Of a DNA stretch of 64,000 nucleotides, positions 46,975 through 56,122 are shown piece by piece. This DNA comes from Perkinsus olseni (lineage: Eukaryota > Perkinsozoa > Perkinsida), in contig JABANN010000023.1 of NCBI GenBank assembly GCA_013115125.1, positions 58,550 through 122,549 of the forward strand, written 5' to 3'. The notes under the pieces are model-generated. The model searched no databases. It saw only the letters and a list, made by a program, of their open reading frames with translations, and was not told the DNA's origin. Within the stretch, counting starts at the first letter, position 1, and every line of letters begins with the position of its first letter. Made by a program: the position numbers and the translations under genes.

Positions 46975-47352
46975 AGTGGTTCTCTCCGGTCAAGTCTGTC
47001 TGTCGTCTCCACCCTACACTCATCAAGCCGTCGTTGGCTAGTCCTCAAATGCCTTCACACGTCACATGATTCATTGCAAGTCGGCCTTATCTGTTGTGAG
47101 ACCGATGTGAGTTTTGCGTCTGTGACGGTGGGAAGCTCCGAGGTACGCGGTAGTTCTAGCAGAAGTATCTCGAGCTTTGGGGCACCTCCGGTTAACACGA
47201 TCAACTGTTGTCTCGAATTCTTTCTACTACCAGCCCTCTCTGAGAGGGTCTTCACAACCTGCTCAGGCTTGCGAGTCTTCCGCTGTTCGCTCTTTGTGCA
47301 GGGCAATAATATCGACTCGTGCTGTCACTGCAGTATTATGTCATCCCCCTAA

Positions 47353-48532
47353 TGTGTGGGACTTCCTTGAAGTCACCCGAGCTCTGGGCCAAGCTAGTAG
47401 CCACTAACGGCGCCGGCCTCACAGAGGCTGAACAGAAGCAAATCCTAGAGGAGCTCAACAAAGAGCGGGCCCATAGGTTAAAGACTCAACAGGAACTGCA
47501 TCGGAAACGAAACGAGGTGATAAATCTGCCGTGGACGTCTTGGCGGAGTGACTCGTCCCTTGGCAGGTGAATCGAGAAAAAGAGATGATTCGAAAACGAG
47601 AACAAAAGGTGAAAGAAGAGCAGATCACAGCGGAACTAGAAGAGCGACAGCAGCGCCGCAAAGAAGTAACTGAGCTCGTTGTATTCTCTTGTGACTTTCA
47701 CTTTACCGCACAGTCTCTTCTATCAGACCGAAACTTCCCATCCTCTTTGTTAGGAGCTGAAGATTTGGTTGGATAAGAAGGAGACTGAGAATCGCGAGAG
47801 ACTCGCACGCGAACGTGCACAGATACGGTATACCCTATCCCCCTCTGTTTTATATAGTTGAACTCAGCAGAGTACATGAGGCTGAGAGTATACGCGTGAG
47901 AACTCTATGAATGTGAATCAGTGAGAGTATTGAATGCTCTAGAGGTGATGCTAGTATCGTTGAGAAAGTTGCCCTGGCATGGTTAGCGTGGTTGTCCATG
48001 TGAGTATCTTGGTAGGGCCCTGCAAGATGCCGAACGGGTCAAGAAAGAGCGAGAGCAAGAACGACAAGAGCTTTTCGACAAGGAGCGTGAGGCTCGCTTG
48101 CGTCGAGCTGCGCGCCAACAGGCTAATCAGCGACTACGATTGGAGCAATCCCAGACCGAAGGCGGCTCCGGTCAGTTAACCATCGTCACCAATCACTCGA
48201 CAGCTTCCTGACCAGGTCGAGCCACTTCGCTGAGCCTGTCCGGAGGAAGTACTCCTGTTCTCCCCACGACACCCGACTTGGAGGTTCGTCAAGTGCATCA
48301 TCATGTACATTACCATCATGGCTTGGACGCAGAGACACTCGAGTTATCCGCGGAAGAGAGACTACGGATTGAGTAGGGGGGCTGACGTACGACGGGAGGC
48401 GATTCATGGCCCTGCAGGATTGAATCTGAGGCTGCGATCATTGGCGACGAATGCAGGACACGACCCGTCGCGAAGGAGGACTACTTGGTACCGCTCCCGC
48501 GGCAGGACATGGTGAAGGCCGAGGCCCCATAG
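47353..48532 (+). CDS. Uncharacterised coiled-coil protein
   Basis: ATG 47353 starts MCGTSLKSPELWAKLVATNG. Exons linked by short introns then give EAEQKQILEELNKERAHRLK, EMIRKREQKVKEEQITAELE, WLDKKETENRERLARERAQI and DKEREARLRRAARQQANQRL, a long charged single helix or coiled coil. After a 45-nt intron the C-terminus continues SGGSTPVLPTTPDLEVRQ, a His-rich stretch (VHHHVHYHHG), AETLELSAEERLRIE, and an end at TAG 48530-48532 reached through a GTAGGG donor. No family was recognised. The splice chain is consistent from 47960 onward; between 47680 and 48020 it is less certain. Confidence 0.6.
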
Positions 48533-49224
48533 TTTGTGATAGGGGAATTTTCAGGCCCGCGCGAAAAAGTTGAAGAAATTTTTCAAGAGTACACAGGATG
48601 CTTTCGCAACGTAAGGTATCATATCTCCTTCGCGTTGACTGGCCAGCTCGATTGGCTATTCTCTAGCGCGACAGGTACTCCTTTGGAGCCTTGCCGCACA
48701 GGCGCAGGCCGCCCTTGTGAGGTTGAGCCGTCATGTTCCGAGTCTTTGTCGGCGCGGTTGTACCTTGCGTTAAGTAATGTTGCACTCGAGACCAATAAAG
48801 TATTCATCGACAGGCCGGCGGCGAGTATCCATTGTGAGACCGCTCGCCTGTGGTAAGCAGTACTGCGAGTGCGATGTTATATGAGATAATGAGTACTTAG
48901 TGATGGTGATGAGTAATGTGGGGCTCATCAAACTGTCTCGTTTTACTGGCTAGTCGTCAGCAGCCTCATCGTCATGCAGATGACACGGTCAGTGGATCTA
49001 TGAGAGATCGTCTCTCCTCTAGGCTCAATTGTCTTATGTGCGCTTCCAGAGTAGATCTTGAGTGTCACAGAGTTTATCGAGCATCCGCATCACGCTGGGC
49101 AGGCTGCTCCTTTCGAGTTGGAAGTCCCAAGGGCATGTTCTATTCAATCGGGGGCTCAGTTCAGCGGATAAACGAGCAACTTATCTATATTAAAATCCGC
49201 GCGGAGAATGTTATGTGTTCGCGC
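48533..49224. other. No supported gene
   Basis: A long plus frame crosses part of this region (48916 onward) into the 138-bp repeat, but its first 100 codons look unlike protein. It is probably non-coding DNA bordering the repeats. Confidence 0.4.
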
Positions 49225-49490
49225 GCGTACGCACGAATCTCGCTCGCCCATTATTCGCTGCATGAAACGGTTGCAGCCCATCGGCTGCAATGGATAGAAG
49301 AAGAAGGTTTAATTCCCATTATACTCAATCCTATGTCCATCCCAGGTGTTGTTGATTCGCATGCGTACGCACGAATCTCGCTCGCCCATTATTCGCTGCA
49401 TGAAACGGTTGCAGCCCATCGGCTGAAATGGATAGAAGAAGAAGGTTTAATTCCCATTATACTCAATCCTATGTCCATCCCAGGTGTTGT
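49225..49490 (+). repeat. 138-bp tandem repeat, nearly two copies
   Basis: The unit starts GCGTACGCACGAATCTCGCT at 49225 and again at 49363; the second copy runs to about 49490. The copies differ at only a few positions. Because 138 is a multiple of three, a plus frame stays open through both (YARISLAHYSLHETVAAHRL... twice). The unit contains ATCTCGCTCGCCC, also found at the inner ends of the inverted-repeat element at 49595. Confidence 0.9.
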
Positions 49491-49594
49491 CGAGTCAACC
49501 AGTGCGGGTGTTACTACTAACATTATGCCATGTTGTACGTACAACGGGACAGCTCGTGTCCCGCTTGTGCCTCCCACGGATTAAAATCATTTTC

Positions 49595-49825
49595 CTAAGG
49601 AGAATGTCATTTTCCTAAGGAAGAAATCTCGCTCGCCCTCGACACTTTTCTAAGGAGACTTTGCACTTTTCTAAGGAGACTTTGCACCTTCCTAAGGAGG
49701 TTTTGCACCTTCCTAAGGAGATTTTGCTTTTAGTCGCTGTCTTGTGCGCGCGCGTGCGGCACGACGCGGCGGCGTATTTTCGGGCGAGCGAGATTTCTTC
49801 CTTAGGAAAATAACATTCTCCTTAG
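49595..49825. mobile_element. 231-bp MITE-like element with 44-bp terminal inverted repeats
   Basis: Bases 49595-49638 (CTAAGGAGAATG...GCTCGCCC) and 49782-49825 are inverted copies matching at 43 of 44 positions. The interior has no coding capacity. It holds four 21-bp repeats and a GC-rich stretch (GTGCGCGCGCGTGCGG). Size, lack of genes and long inverted ends fit a non-autonomous DNA element. A clear target-site duplication was not seen. The outer motif CCTAAGGAG is itself repeated several times beside and inside the element. Confidence 0.75.
49643..49726 (+). repeat. Four tandem 21-bp repeats inside the MITE-like element
   Basis: Copies start at 49643, 49664, 49685 and 49706; the consensus is CACTTTTCTAAGGAGACTTTG, with the later two changed to CACCTTCCTAAGGAG. 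Each carries CTAAGGAG, the same motif that starts the terminal repeat. Confidence 0.9.
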
Positions 49826-50118
49826 ATTTCTGCAATTCACCGCCTCCCACGCCGGCAGGCTAGTGCTCTGAGTCCGACCTCGAGTCCTCGATAAAGGTTG
49901 GAGTAGACGGGCGTCCTCCTCCCGACGTCCTCCTTTCATCTGAGGTCTTCGAGAGGTAGCTTGTGCCTGCGGACTTCGTAGTGCGGAGCCGCGATCTGTG
50001 CCCTTTGTGGTATCGTCTCCGGCCACGGTATAGTTTGCCTTCGCGTTACTCTCGCTGCCATCGTGAGGTCTTGTCGATGTTACCGACGCCAGTGGGGTGT
50101 CGCGCCTCCGGAATCAAT

Positions 50119-53100
50119 GCAATTCAAGCTTGTCGCCAGGCGTTACAACCTCCACAAAAATGATGCGCTGTTCTTGCAAATTGCACGAATCGATCTTCGC
50201 GAACACCCGACGCAAGTGCGTACGTGCGGTCCTCCGAAGGGAACTAACGGGCCTTGGTCAACTCGTTGAAGAGCTGGTTTGCGAACATAGAATCGAATTG
50301 TGGCTGGGACTGTACGCCGTGAGTTTGTGCCGGCTCATGGCGGCCTTAGACAGACCCTTGGGATGCCTTTGCAGCAACTGTGGAGATCGGGCTCGTGAGA
50401 TGAGGACACTTGGGATGCTCGAGGGTTCACTCGGCCAGTCGTCAGTATGAATGGTAAGCCGTTTGCTTGTAGCTCTTCACCTCCTGCTTGGGCCCGTCTC
50501 TACGAAGCACGTTATGGGATGTACCAGCAGCCGTCGTCGCGCTGGTGACTCAGTCGTAGACCCGGATTTAAGACCTTTGTCTGCAAGGGCTACGAAGCAG
50601 GGTCTTGCTTGTTCTTCTCCGTGCGAGCAAGGCTCAGCTTCTACGGGTAGTCAGGCACTCCATCACGGTAAGCCCGAGGCGTTCACGTTTCTCAGGTTTA
50701 CCCTTGACGCCTCGGCCAGAGTCTCGCCATCAGTTGGCTCACGGAAGGCTACTTACTTGGAGGTAAGATTGGATTTCTTGCTCTTCAAGCAGCCTCACTA
50801 ATAGTGAAAAAGGCAGAAAGGGCGATCGAGCATCTCATAGTGAGTCACTATGAGATGCTCGATCGACCTTTCTTTTGTGAGACTCGGAAGTCGTTGATGA
50901 TGTTGCTGAGCATTGTCCGTGAAGGTCACCGATCGAGCCCCATTCTGCACGCCGAAACCGACGGAGCGACGGGCCGACCAGACCCCGGCGTGTGAAACAT
51001 CGTGGACATCACCCAACCTTTCCGAAACGGCAAAGTAATGTCGGGGTTAATCCTTGGGTGGGGCCCATCTCGAAGATGCTGTGATCATCAGGCCCGGGTG
51101 ATCATAGCAAAAGACCTTCGCCGACGTACAAGTCGAGTGACCAAGTGGAGTACAACAGAGTCGAGCGCAGGTTGCGCAGTAGCAGGAGGATGCCAAGGTG
51201 GTTCAGCTGTGTATGCGCTGTTTCACGATACCCAATGCAGGACGGCCCGCCATCCGGGCGAGCCGGTTCACAGCAAGAGCTCTCATGACTTTGCCGCCCA
51301 CGCTCCTGCCGGCTACTGCGACTCGCCAACGGCATGTCGACGCCAATAGAACTTTTCACCCTCCACAGCTGTCGTCCGGATTTCTCTGCTCGGCAACAAC
51401 CCGTCTACTTTCATCACCCTGGGTGAGGGAAGCTCTACGCCTGCTGTGAAATCATGGCTTCCTCGGCGTCCACATCAGGTCCATTTTAATGGGAAGATGG
51501 GTCATAGGCACGTCCTGTTGATGCACACGTAAGCTACTGCTGCTGCTGCTGCTGCGGTTGCATTCCTGTGTGAACCACGGGCTGAAAAAGCTGGTGGCTT
51601 CGTCCACTGTATACTATTATATTCCGTTCGGGTGGCACCCGGCTGGGGCGACTTCTGTGGCACCCTTAGAGTGCCGACCTAGCGTTTACTTTTTCCGCCG
51701 TGCATCGTCGTTGTTCGGAACTACTAGCATCCGACTACATTGTGCTCCTGAGCGCACTCGTATGTGAGGGAAGATCGGCCACGAAGTCCCCTGTGGTGTG
51801 TCTGTGACGCAGTTGCAACTTCGTTCTGGCTTTGGCCTGATATTGTGGTATGATCGAGCATTACCATTGTCTTTCTTCTGGGCTGTGACCCAGACAGCTC
51901 AACCTTGCCGTTCAGCAGGAAGGCAGCCGGTGGTCTCGTTTCATTATTCTCCTTGCGTGATTGAGTTCGTCCATCCAGAGTATTCACGCGACTTACAAAG
52001 TGTCATTGGTAACGCCTCCTTGCGCTGAGTAGAATCGCCGGTGTCGTAGCATCTATAGCATTGCCGCACTCGATGGGTTTGCAAGGTGGGGCTGATAAGC
52101 TGCTGATTTGTTCGACCTGCTGCATCCGCGGACTCGTAGCTTGAAGCGTATTGTGCAGTCGCCCTGGAGAAGGCTCGGCTCTCGTTGCCCCGGGTCAAAC
52201 CATGCGTCCGCTGTACCAGTGAGGGTCCCTGCGATAGCCTCTCGAACGCGCAGTAGAGCGGAACACTTGACGAAGGTTCATAGGCAGCGACCGAGTCACA
52301 TTCAGTCCGCTAACCGCACAAAGTTGAGTATTATTCCCGCCAATGGAAAAAGCGGTGATGTCGTCGACGAATGAGGGAGACAATCCCAGAATAATCGCGA
52401 ACCTGCTGTCAAGGGTGGCTCTACTAGAAGCGAGGATTTCTGCGGCAGGATGTAAAACACCAACAGGCATCATCTGTTATTGCAGCGGCCGCAACACGCT
52501 AGAGATCCTCCAGCCCGCTCAAAGGTTCTTGCCAGCGGGGCCCTTCCGATGCCCCATCCGCTGCTCGCTTGTACAGCGTGAACCACAACTCGGTCACTTG
52601 GCGCATTGCAAGCTTCAGGCAGAGGATGTGCGACTTGCCACTTTCGGCTGTGTTATCCGAGCTCGGAGCACTCAGGGTCTCCACCGACCGAACGACGCTA
52701 CAGAGTGAACCGTTCTCCCTCTTGAGCTTCCCTTTTGGCGGGATATCCATCGTTCTCGCCGAAGAGGCATGGGATGCTTCCAGAAACCACCAGGTGCACC
52801 AGCACTTCCTTGGGTTCCACTCACCTGGATGGTCTCAGGGCCTCCCTTCCCCTAGCCTACCACCTTTTCCCGGAGTGTGCAGTATCATCGTCACAGGCCC
52901 GGTCGAGTTGAGCCTCGCTCGCGTCACTCTGTCGATCGGCACAAAAGTGAGGAATGCCATTCTTCAGAACCCGCAGAAACCCGTCTTCAGATCTCGAAAG
53001 AGTACACAAACGTCTCGTTTTCTTCGACCGATTGCACAACCGCGGGAATGGGCGAAGCGGTATTCTCCTCGCTCTGTCGACTCGACGAAGGTTGGGACCG

Positions 53101-54164
53101 CGAAGCTGATGTGGGTGTTCATCGTGTTGGATTCTGGTGACCTTCCTTATTATCAGACCTTCACCATCCAACTTGTTATCGAAGAGATCAGGCACACCAT
53201 CGCATACAGTACGCGGCGAAGTCCTGTGCGCACCGCTTCGCTTAAACTTCCAGGTCCGGAGCTTACCACTACGGCTCGTTTCTCGACCCCTTCCGACGAA
53301 CAGAGGGCACCGCCCCGTTGTGTGGAGTGGCATCTGGAACGCGCTGACTTGAGTCTCCGGGAAGGACCTCCGTCGATCAGCTCGCCAGAGTTCCGCCTTC
53401 CAGGAGCTAGAAGTCTGACTCCACTGTCCAAATCATACCATCTTTCTCTCTACCCCTATCAGACGAGCTCTTCTGCCTTCGACTCCTACGACCAGGATTG
53501 GGGACGAATAGCGATCAGGCTGGGTTCGGACTCCACCTGGTGAGCCCGGTATCCGTCGCGTGCAGCAAGAGAACTTGAGAGCGGCATCGCTGCTATGCAT
53601 TCCATGTCGTCAGATTCGTTGCCACTCCCCGAGCGTGAAGTCCCAGATGGGGATCGAAATCAGTGCGGATCTGCGGCTGGCGGGCACAACCTCATCCCAG
53701 GGGGTATGGGGCTCCCCCTTGCTCGACTTGTTTCGGTTTGATTCACTAGATTCGCAAGGAAATTGAAGGGAAGCTCGAGCGAAGCATCGGCCTGGATGAG
53801 TTCTGTTCCATAGCCTCGGCAACAGCCCGACTGACCGGCGACAGGGAACTTGTGAGCGGGATACTGCGAGGAGGCCGGGGTTGAAGGTTCCACCCTTTCC
53901 CAGGTATTTTTGCTAACTCTGAAGCATCTGTACGTGACGGACCGCCAGGAGAGTTTCTTCGATCGGGACGAGTCCATGGGCCGCATCTTCGTGTCAAAAT
54001 GCGGTCTACCAGTTACTCATGTCCAAGCCCGGCCCGATAAGGTTCCTCGTCAACTTCAGACGTGTAAAGAGCAGCGCATGAAGCTAACAACCAGACCACG
54101 CTTCGTTGCAAAGCCGACCGGCCGCAACCGTATGAACGAGACCTCGGCCTCTCGATCATCATGA
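50119..54164 (+). CDS. Unresolved multi-exon gene or genes
   Basis: Several stretches look coding on the plus strand. ATG 50119 begins MQFKLVARRYNLHKNDALFL up to a GTGCGT donor; 50700-50760 reads LPLTPRPESRHQLAHGRLL; 53000-53140 reads FSSTDCTTAGMGEAVFSSLC; 53759 onward reads EIEGKLERSIGLDEFCSIAS then ATARLTGDRELVSG; the last exon (about 53900-54164) reads LLTLKHLYVTDRQESFFDRD and ends in a basic tail at TAG/TGA near 54164. I could not join them into one chain, and they may belong to more than one gene. No domain was recognised. A 57-nt palindrome lies at 50816. Confidence 0.3.
50816..50872. repeat. 57-nt near-perfect palindrome
   Basis: 28-bp arms (left end GAAAGGGCGATCGAGC, right end GCTCGATCGACCTTTC) flank a single G; 27 of 28 positions pair. 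It is the longest perfect hairpin in the window. Confidence 0.9.
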
Positions 54165-54573
54165 TGTCTTATTCAAACTGAAACTTGTGTTCTCTGGATG
54201 GTTGCTATGACAAGGCTGCCATTCACTTCTCGCTCGTGAGCTTCGGTAGCCTCCCCGAGCTTTATGTGACCGTCAGCCGTTCTTTTCGAAACATCTACTC
54301 AGCAGCACAACGCCCAAAGATGAAAAGCTCATAGTTTCATGTTTGCACGAATAGAGGGAGCTTCCCACTCCAACCATCAGACCATGCTATTATATATCGA
54401 AACAATTCGACAAGGTTAAGGGCAGACCAGAACCTTAGTGACATCAACTACCTTACTCCGAGTGACCTCTTCGAAAATACTATTCTCACCAGCAGCTACG
54501 TGTGGCCAGTAGAACAAATCGAAATATAACAATAGGGTTGTATGGGGGCTGTCATGCGTCATCAGCATCGAAT

Positions 54574-54996
54574 TCATGCAGCCTCGATTGGCTGGAGATC
54601 GTGGCATCTTCCTTGAGCACTACAGAATGCTCGTATGATGCCCCGACCAGAAACCTCCCACAATCCGTCACAGCAGCCTAGGCCGTGCGCTACGCGTCGA
54701 ATGGTCTGCTTGTGGACACCTCGGTTAGGAGCACAGTAAAGCTCGCCGTTGAGAGTGCCCATGAATAAACTGTCCGATGCAGCATGCAGTAAAGTGCTAA
54801 CCACCAGAACTCTGTGCTCCTTCTCGACTTGCCGGACAATCGACCGATGTACTGGATGAAGGCCTCCACGCCTCAAGTACCTATGCGGCTCCTTCAGGAC
54901 CTTCACCATGAATTGCCGCACGGGGCTAGCGATAACGCTGAGAATACCGTAGTGCTCGAGAAGGCCGTCGTCGCGCATTTCGGTCATCGAGTTCAC
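54574..54996 (-). CDS. N-terminally truncated paralogue of the 55.5-kb gene
   Basis: About 140 residues align with the neighbouring gene at 55484-56038. Shared blocks are VVSTLLHAASDSLFMGTLNG, ELYCAP, AHGLGCCDGLWEVSGRG with IIRAF, then a DL near the end. The match begins where the 50-bp repeat array ends, and the first ~60 residues of the family are missing here. Either the repeats replaced them or a first exon lies across the assembly gap. The CCDG, GELxCAP and GxIRAF motifs are kept in both copies, so the remaining part may still be functional. Family unknown. Confidence 0.5.
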   Translation of the reverse strand: MNSMTEMRDDGLLEHYGILSVIASPVRQFMVKVLKEPHRYLRRGGLHPVHRSIVRQVEKEHRVLVVSTLLHAASDSLFMGTLNGELYCAPNRGVHKQTIRRVAHGLGCCDGLWEVSGRGIIRAFCSAQGRCHDLQPIEAA

Positions 54997-55022
54997 TCGG
55001 GTGGTAGCCAGGAAAGCCCAGA

Positions 55023-55290
55023 CCTCAGACGCAATGCTGCTGTCTCCTACACAGCAGTTACGGAGCCGCCAGCCTCAGACGCAATGCTGCTGTCTCCTAC
55101 ACAGCAGTTACGGAGCCGCCAGCCTCAGACGCAATGCTGCTGTCTCNNNNNNNNNNNNNNNNNNNNNNNNNNNNNNNNNNNNNNNNNNNNNNNNNNNNNN
55201 NNNNNNNNNNNNNNNNNNNNNNNNNNNNNNNNNNNNNNNNNNNNNCCTACACAGCAGTTACGGAGCCGCCAGCCTCAGACGCAGTGACGA
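55023..55290. repeat. 50-bp tandem repeat with a 99-N assembly gap
   Basis: Copies begin CCTCAGACGCAATGCTGCTG at 55023, 55073 and 55123 and are virtually identical. The gap of 99 N (55147-55245) interrupts the third copy, and a further copy resumes at 55246. True copy number is unknown, and the gap size may be arbitrary. Confidence 0.95.
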
Positions 55291-55483
55291 ACGAGCGGGC
55301 ACCAGTTCGGAGTGAGATTGAAAAAAGAACTCCAAGAATGAGAACAACACCGAGTGGACGGCGTGCCTCTTAACGGCCTTTTCCGACCAACGCGAATCGG
55401 CGTGTTGACAAAGAAACGTTTATTGCTAGTGAAGCAGACGTCATTCAGCAGGTTATGATAATCAAATGCAATTCTACTGCTCT

Positions 55484-56038
55484 CTACTGCACCGGCATCA
55501 GATCCCGGCACCACCCCTTAGAGCGGCTGAAGGCTCTAATAGTCCCATCATGCGACACGTCATAGAGACCGTCGCAGCAGCCGAGACCCCACGCGAGGAG
55601 TATGGGGGTCTCTTCGACAGGCGTGTTACCGGAAAGAGGGGGAGGGGGCGCACAGAAGAGCTCGCCCGTGACCGTGCCCATGAGCAGGGCCTCCGACTCG
55701 AAGTGGACTAAGGTGCTGACCACGTACACTTGATGCGTCTGCTCAACCCGCTGAACCATGGCCCTCTGCCAGGGCGAAGAGGCCCGGCGCCTGAGGGAGG
55801 GATGGCCCTCCCTCATCATACGGAGCATGAACTCGAACTCCTGACCACTGGTGACGCTGTTGCGGTGCTCCAAGCGATCGCGAGGTCCGTTGAGAACCTT
55901 CACGCGGTCGAAGTGGGCTCGCGAGAGAAACTCCCACACAACAGAGCGAATGGCGGCGTCTCCGGTGTCCGAGTCCTTCATTCGGGCGTCCAGCAGAGCT
56001 AACTTCTGCGGGAGGGAAGATCGTTGGCCCGCTGACAT
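55484..56038 (-). CDS. Uncharacterised protein, 184 aa, full-length paralogue
   Basis: ATG 56038-56036 to TGA at 55484, single exon. It starts MSAGQRSSLPQKLALLDARM, then a basic helical region (FDRVKVLNGPRDRLEHRN), MRRASSPWQ-like Arg-rich residues and YVVSTLVHFESEALLMGTV, then GELFCAPPPP, AWGLGCCDGLYDVSHDG and TIRAFSRSKGWCRDL. The frame is open 17 codons further upstream without an ATG. A truncated tandem paralogue lies immediately downstream. No family was recognised; the short Gly-Cys-Cys-Asp-Gly core is the best search seed. Confidence 0.6.
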   Translation of the reverse strand: MSAGQRSSLPQKLALLDARMKDSDTGDAAIRSVVWEFLSRAHFDRVKVLNGPRDRLEHRNSVTSGQEFEFMLRMMREGHPSLRRRASSPWQRAMVQRVEQTHQVYVVSTLVHFESEALLMGTVTGELFCAPPPPLSGNTPVEETPILLAWGLGCCDGLYDVSHDGTIRAFSRSKGWCRDLMPVQ

Positions 56039-56122
56039 AAAAGGGAGAAAAAAGACTGCGCAGTGGTAGCCATCAGCCTCAACCAACACAACCTCAAGAT
56101 GATATTGAAAGAAAGTTAAGTG

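Noticed and set aside
48916-49584. A 222-codon frame as a gene
   Set aside because: The first half is unlike protein and lacks an ATG in a good context. It stays open mainly because the 138-bp repeat is a multiple of three. Treated as repeat DNA.
52569-53543. One 324-codon plus frame taken as a single exon
   Set aside because: Its composition changes along the frame, and an alternative frame (FSSTDCTTAGMGEAVF) looks more like protein in the middle. It was therefore included only within the unresolved 50-54 kb region.
54814-55373. Plus frames through the 50-bp repeat encoding PTQQLRSRQPQTQ repeats
   Set aside because: They run through the array and the N gap and oppose the paralogue on the minus strand, so they are artefacts of repeat periodicity.
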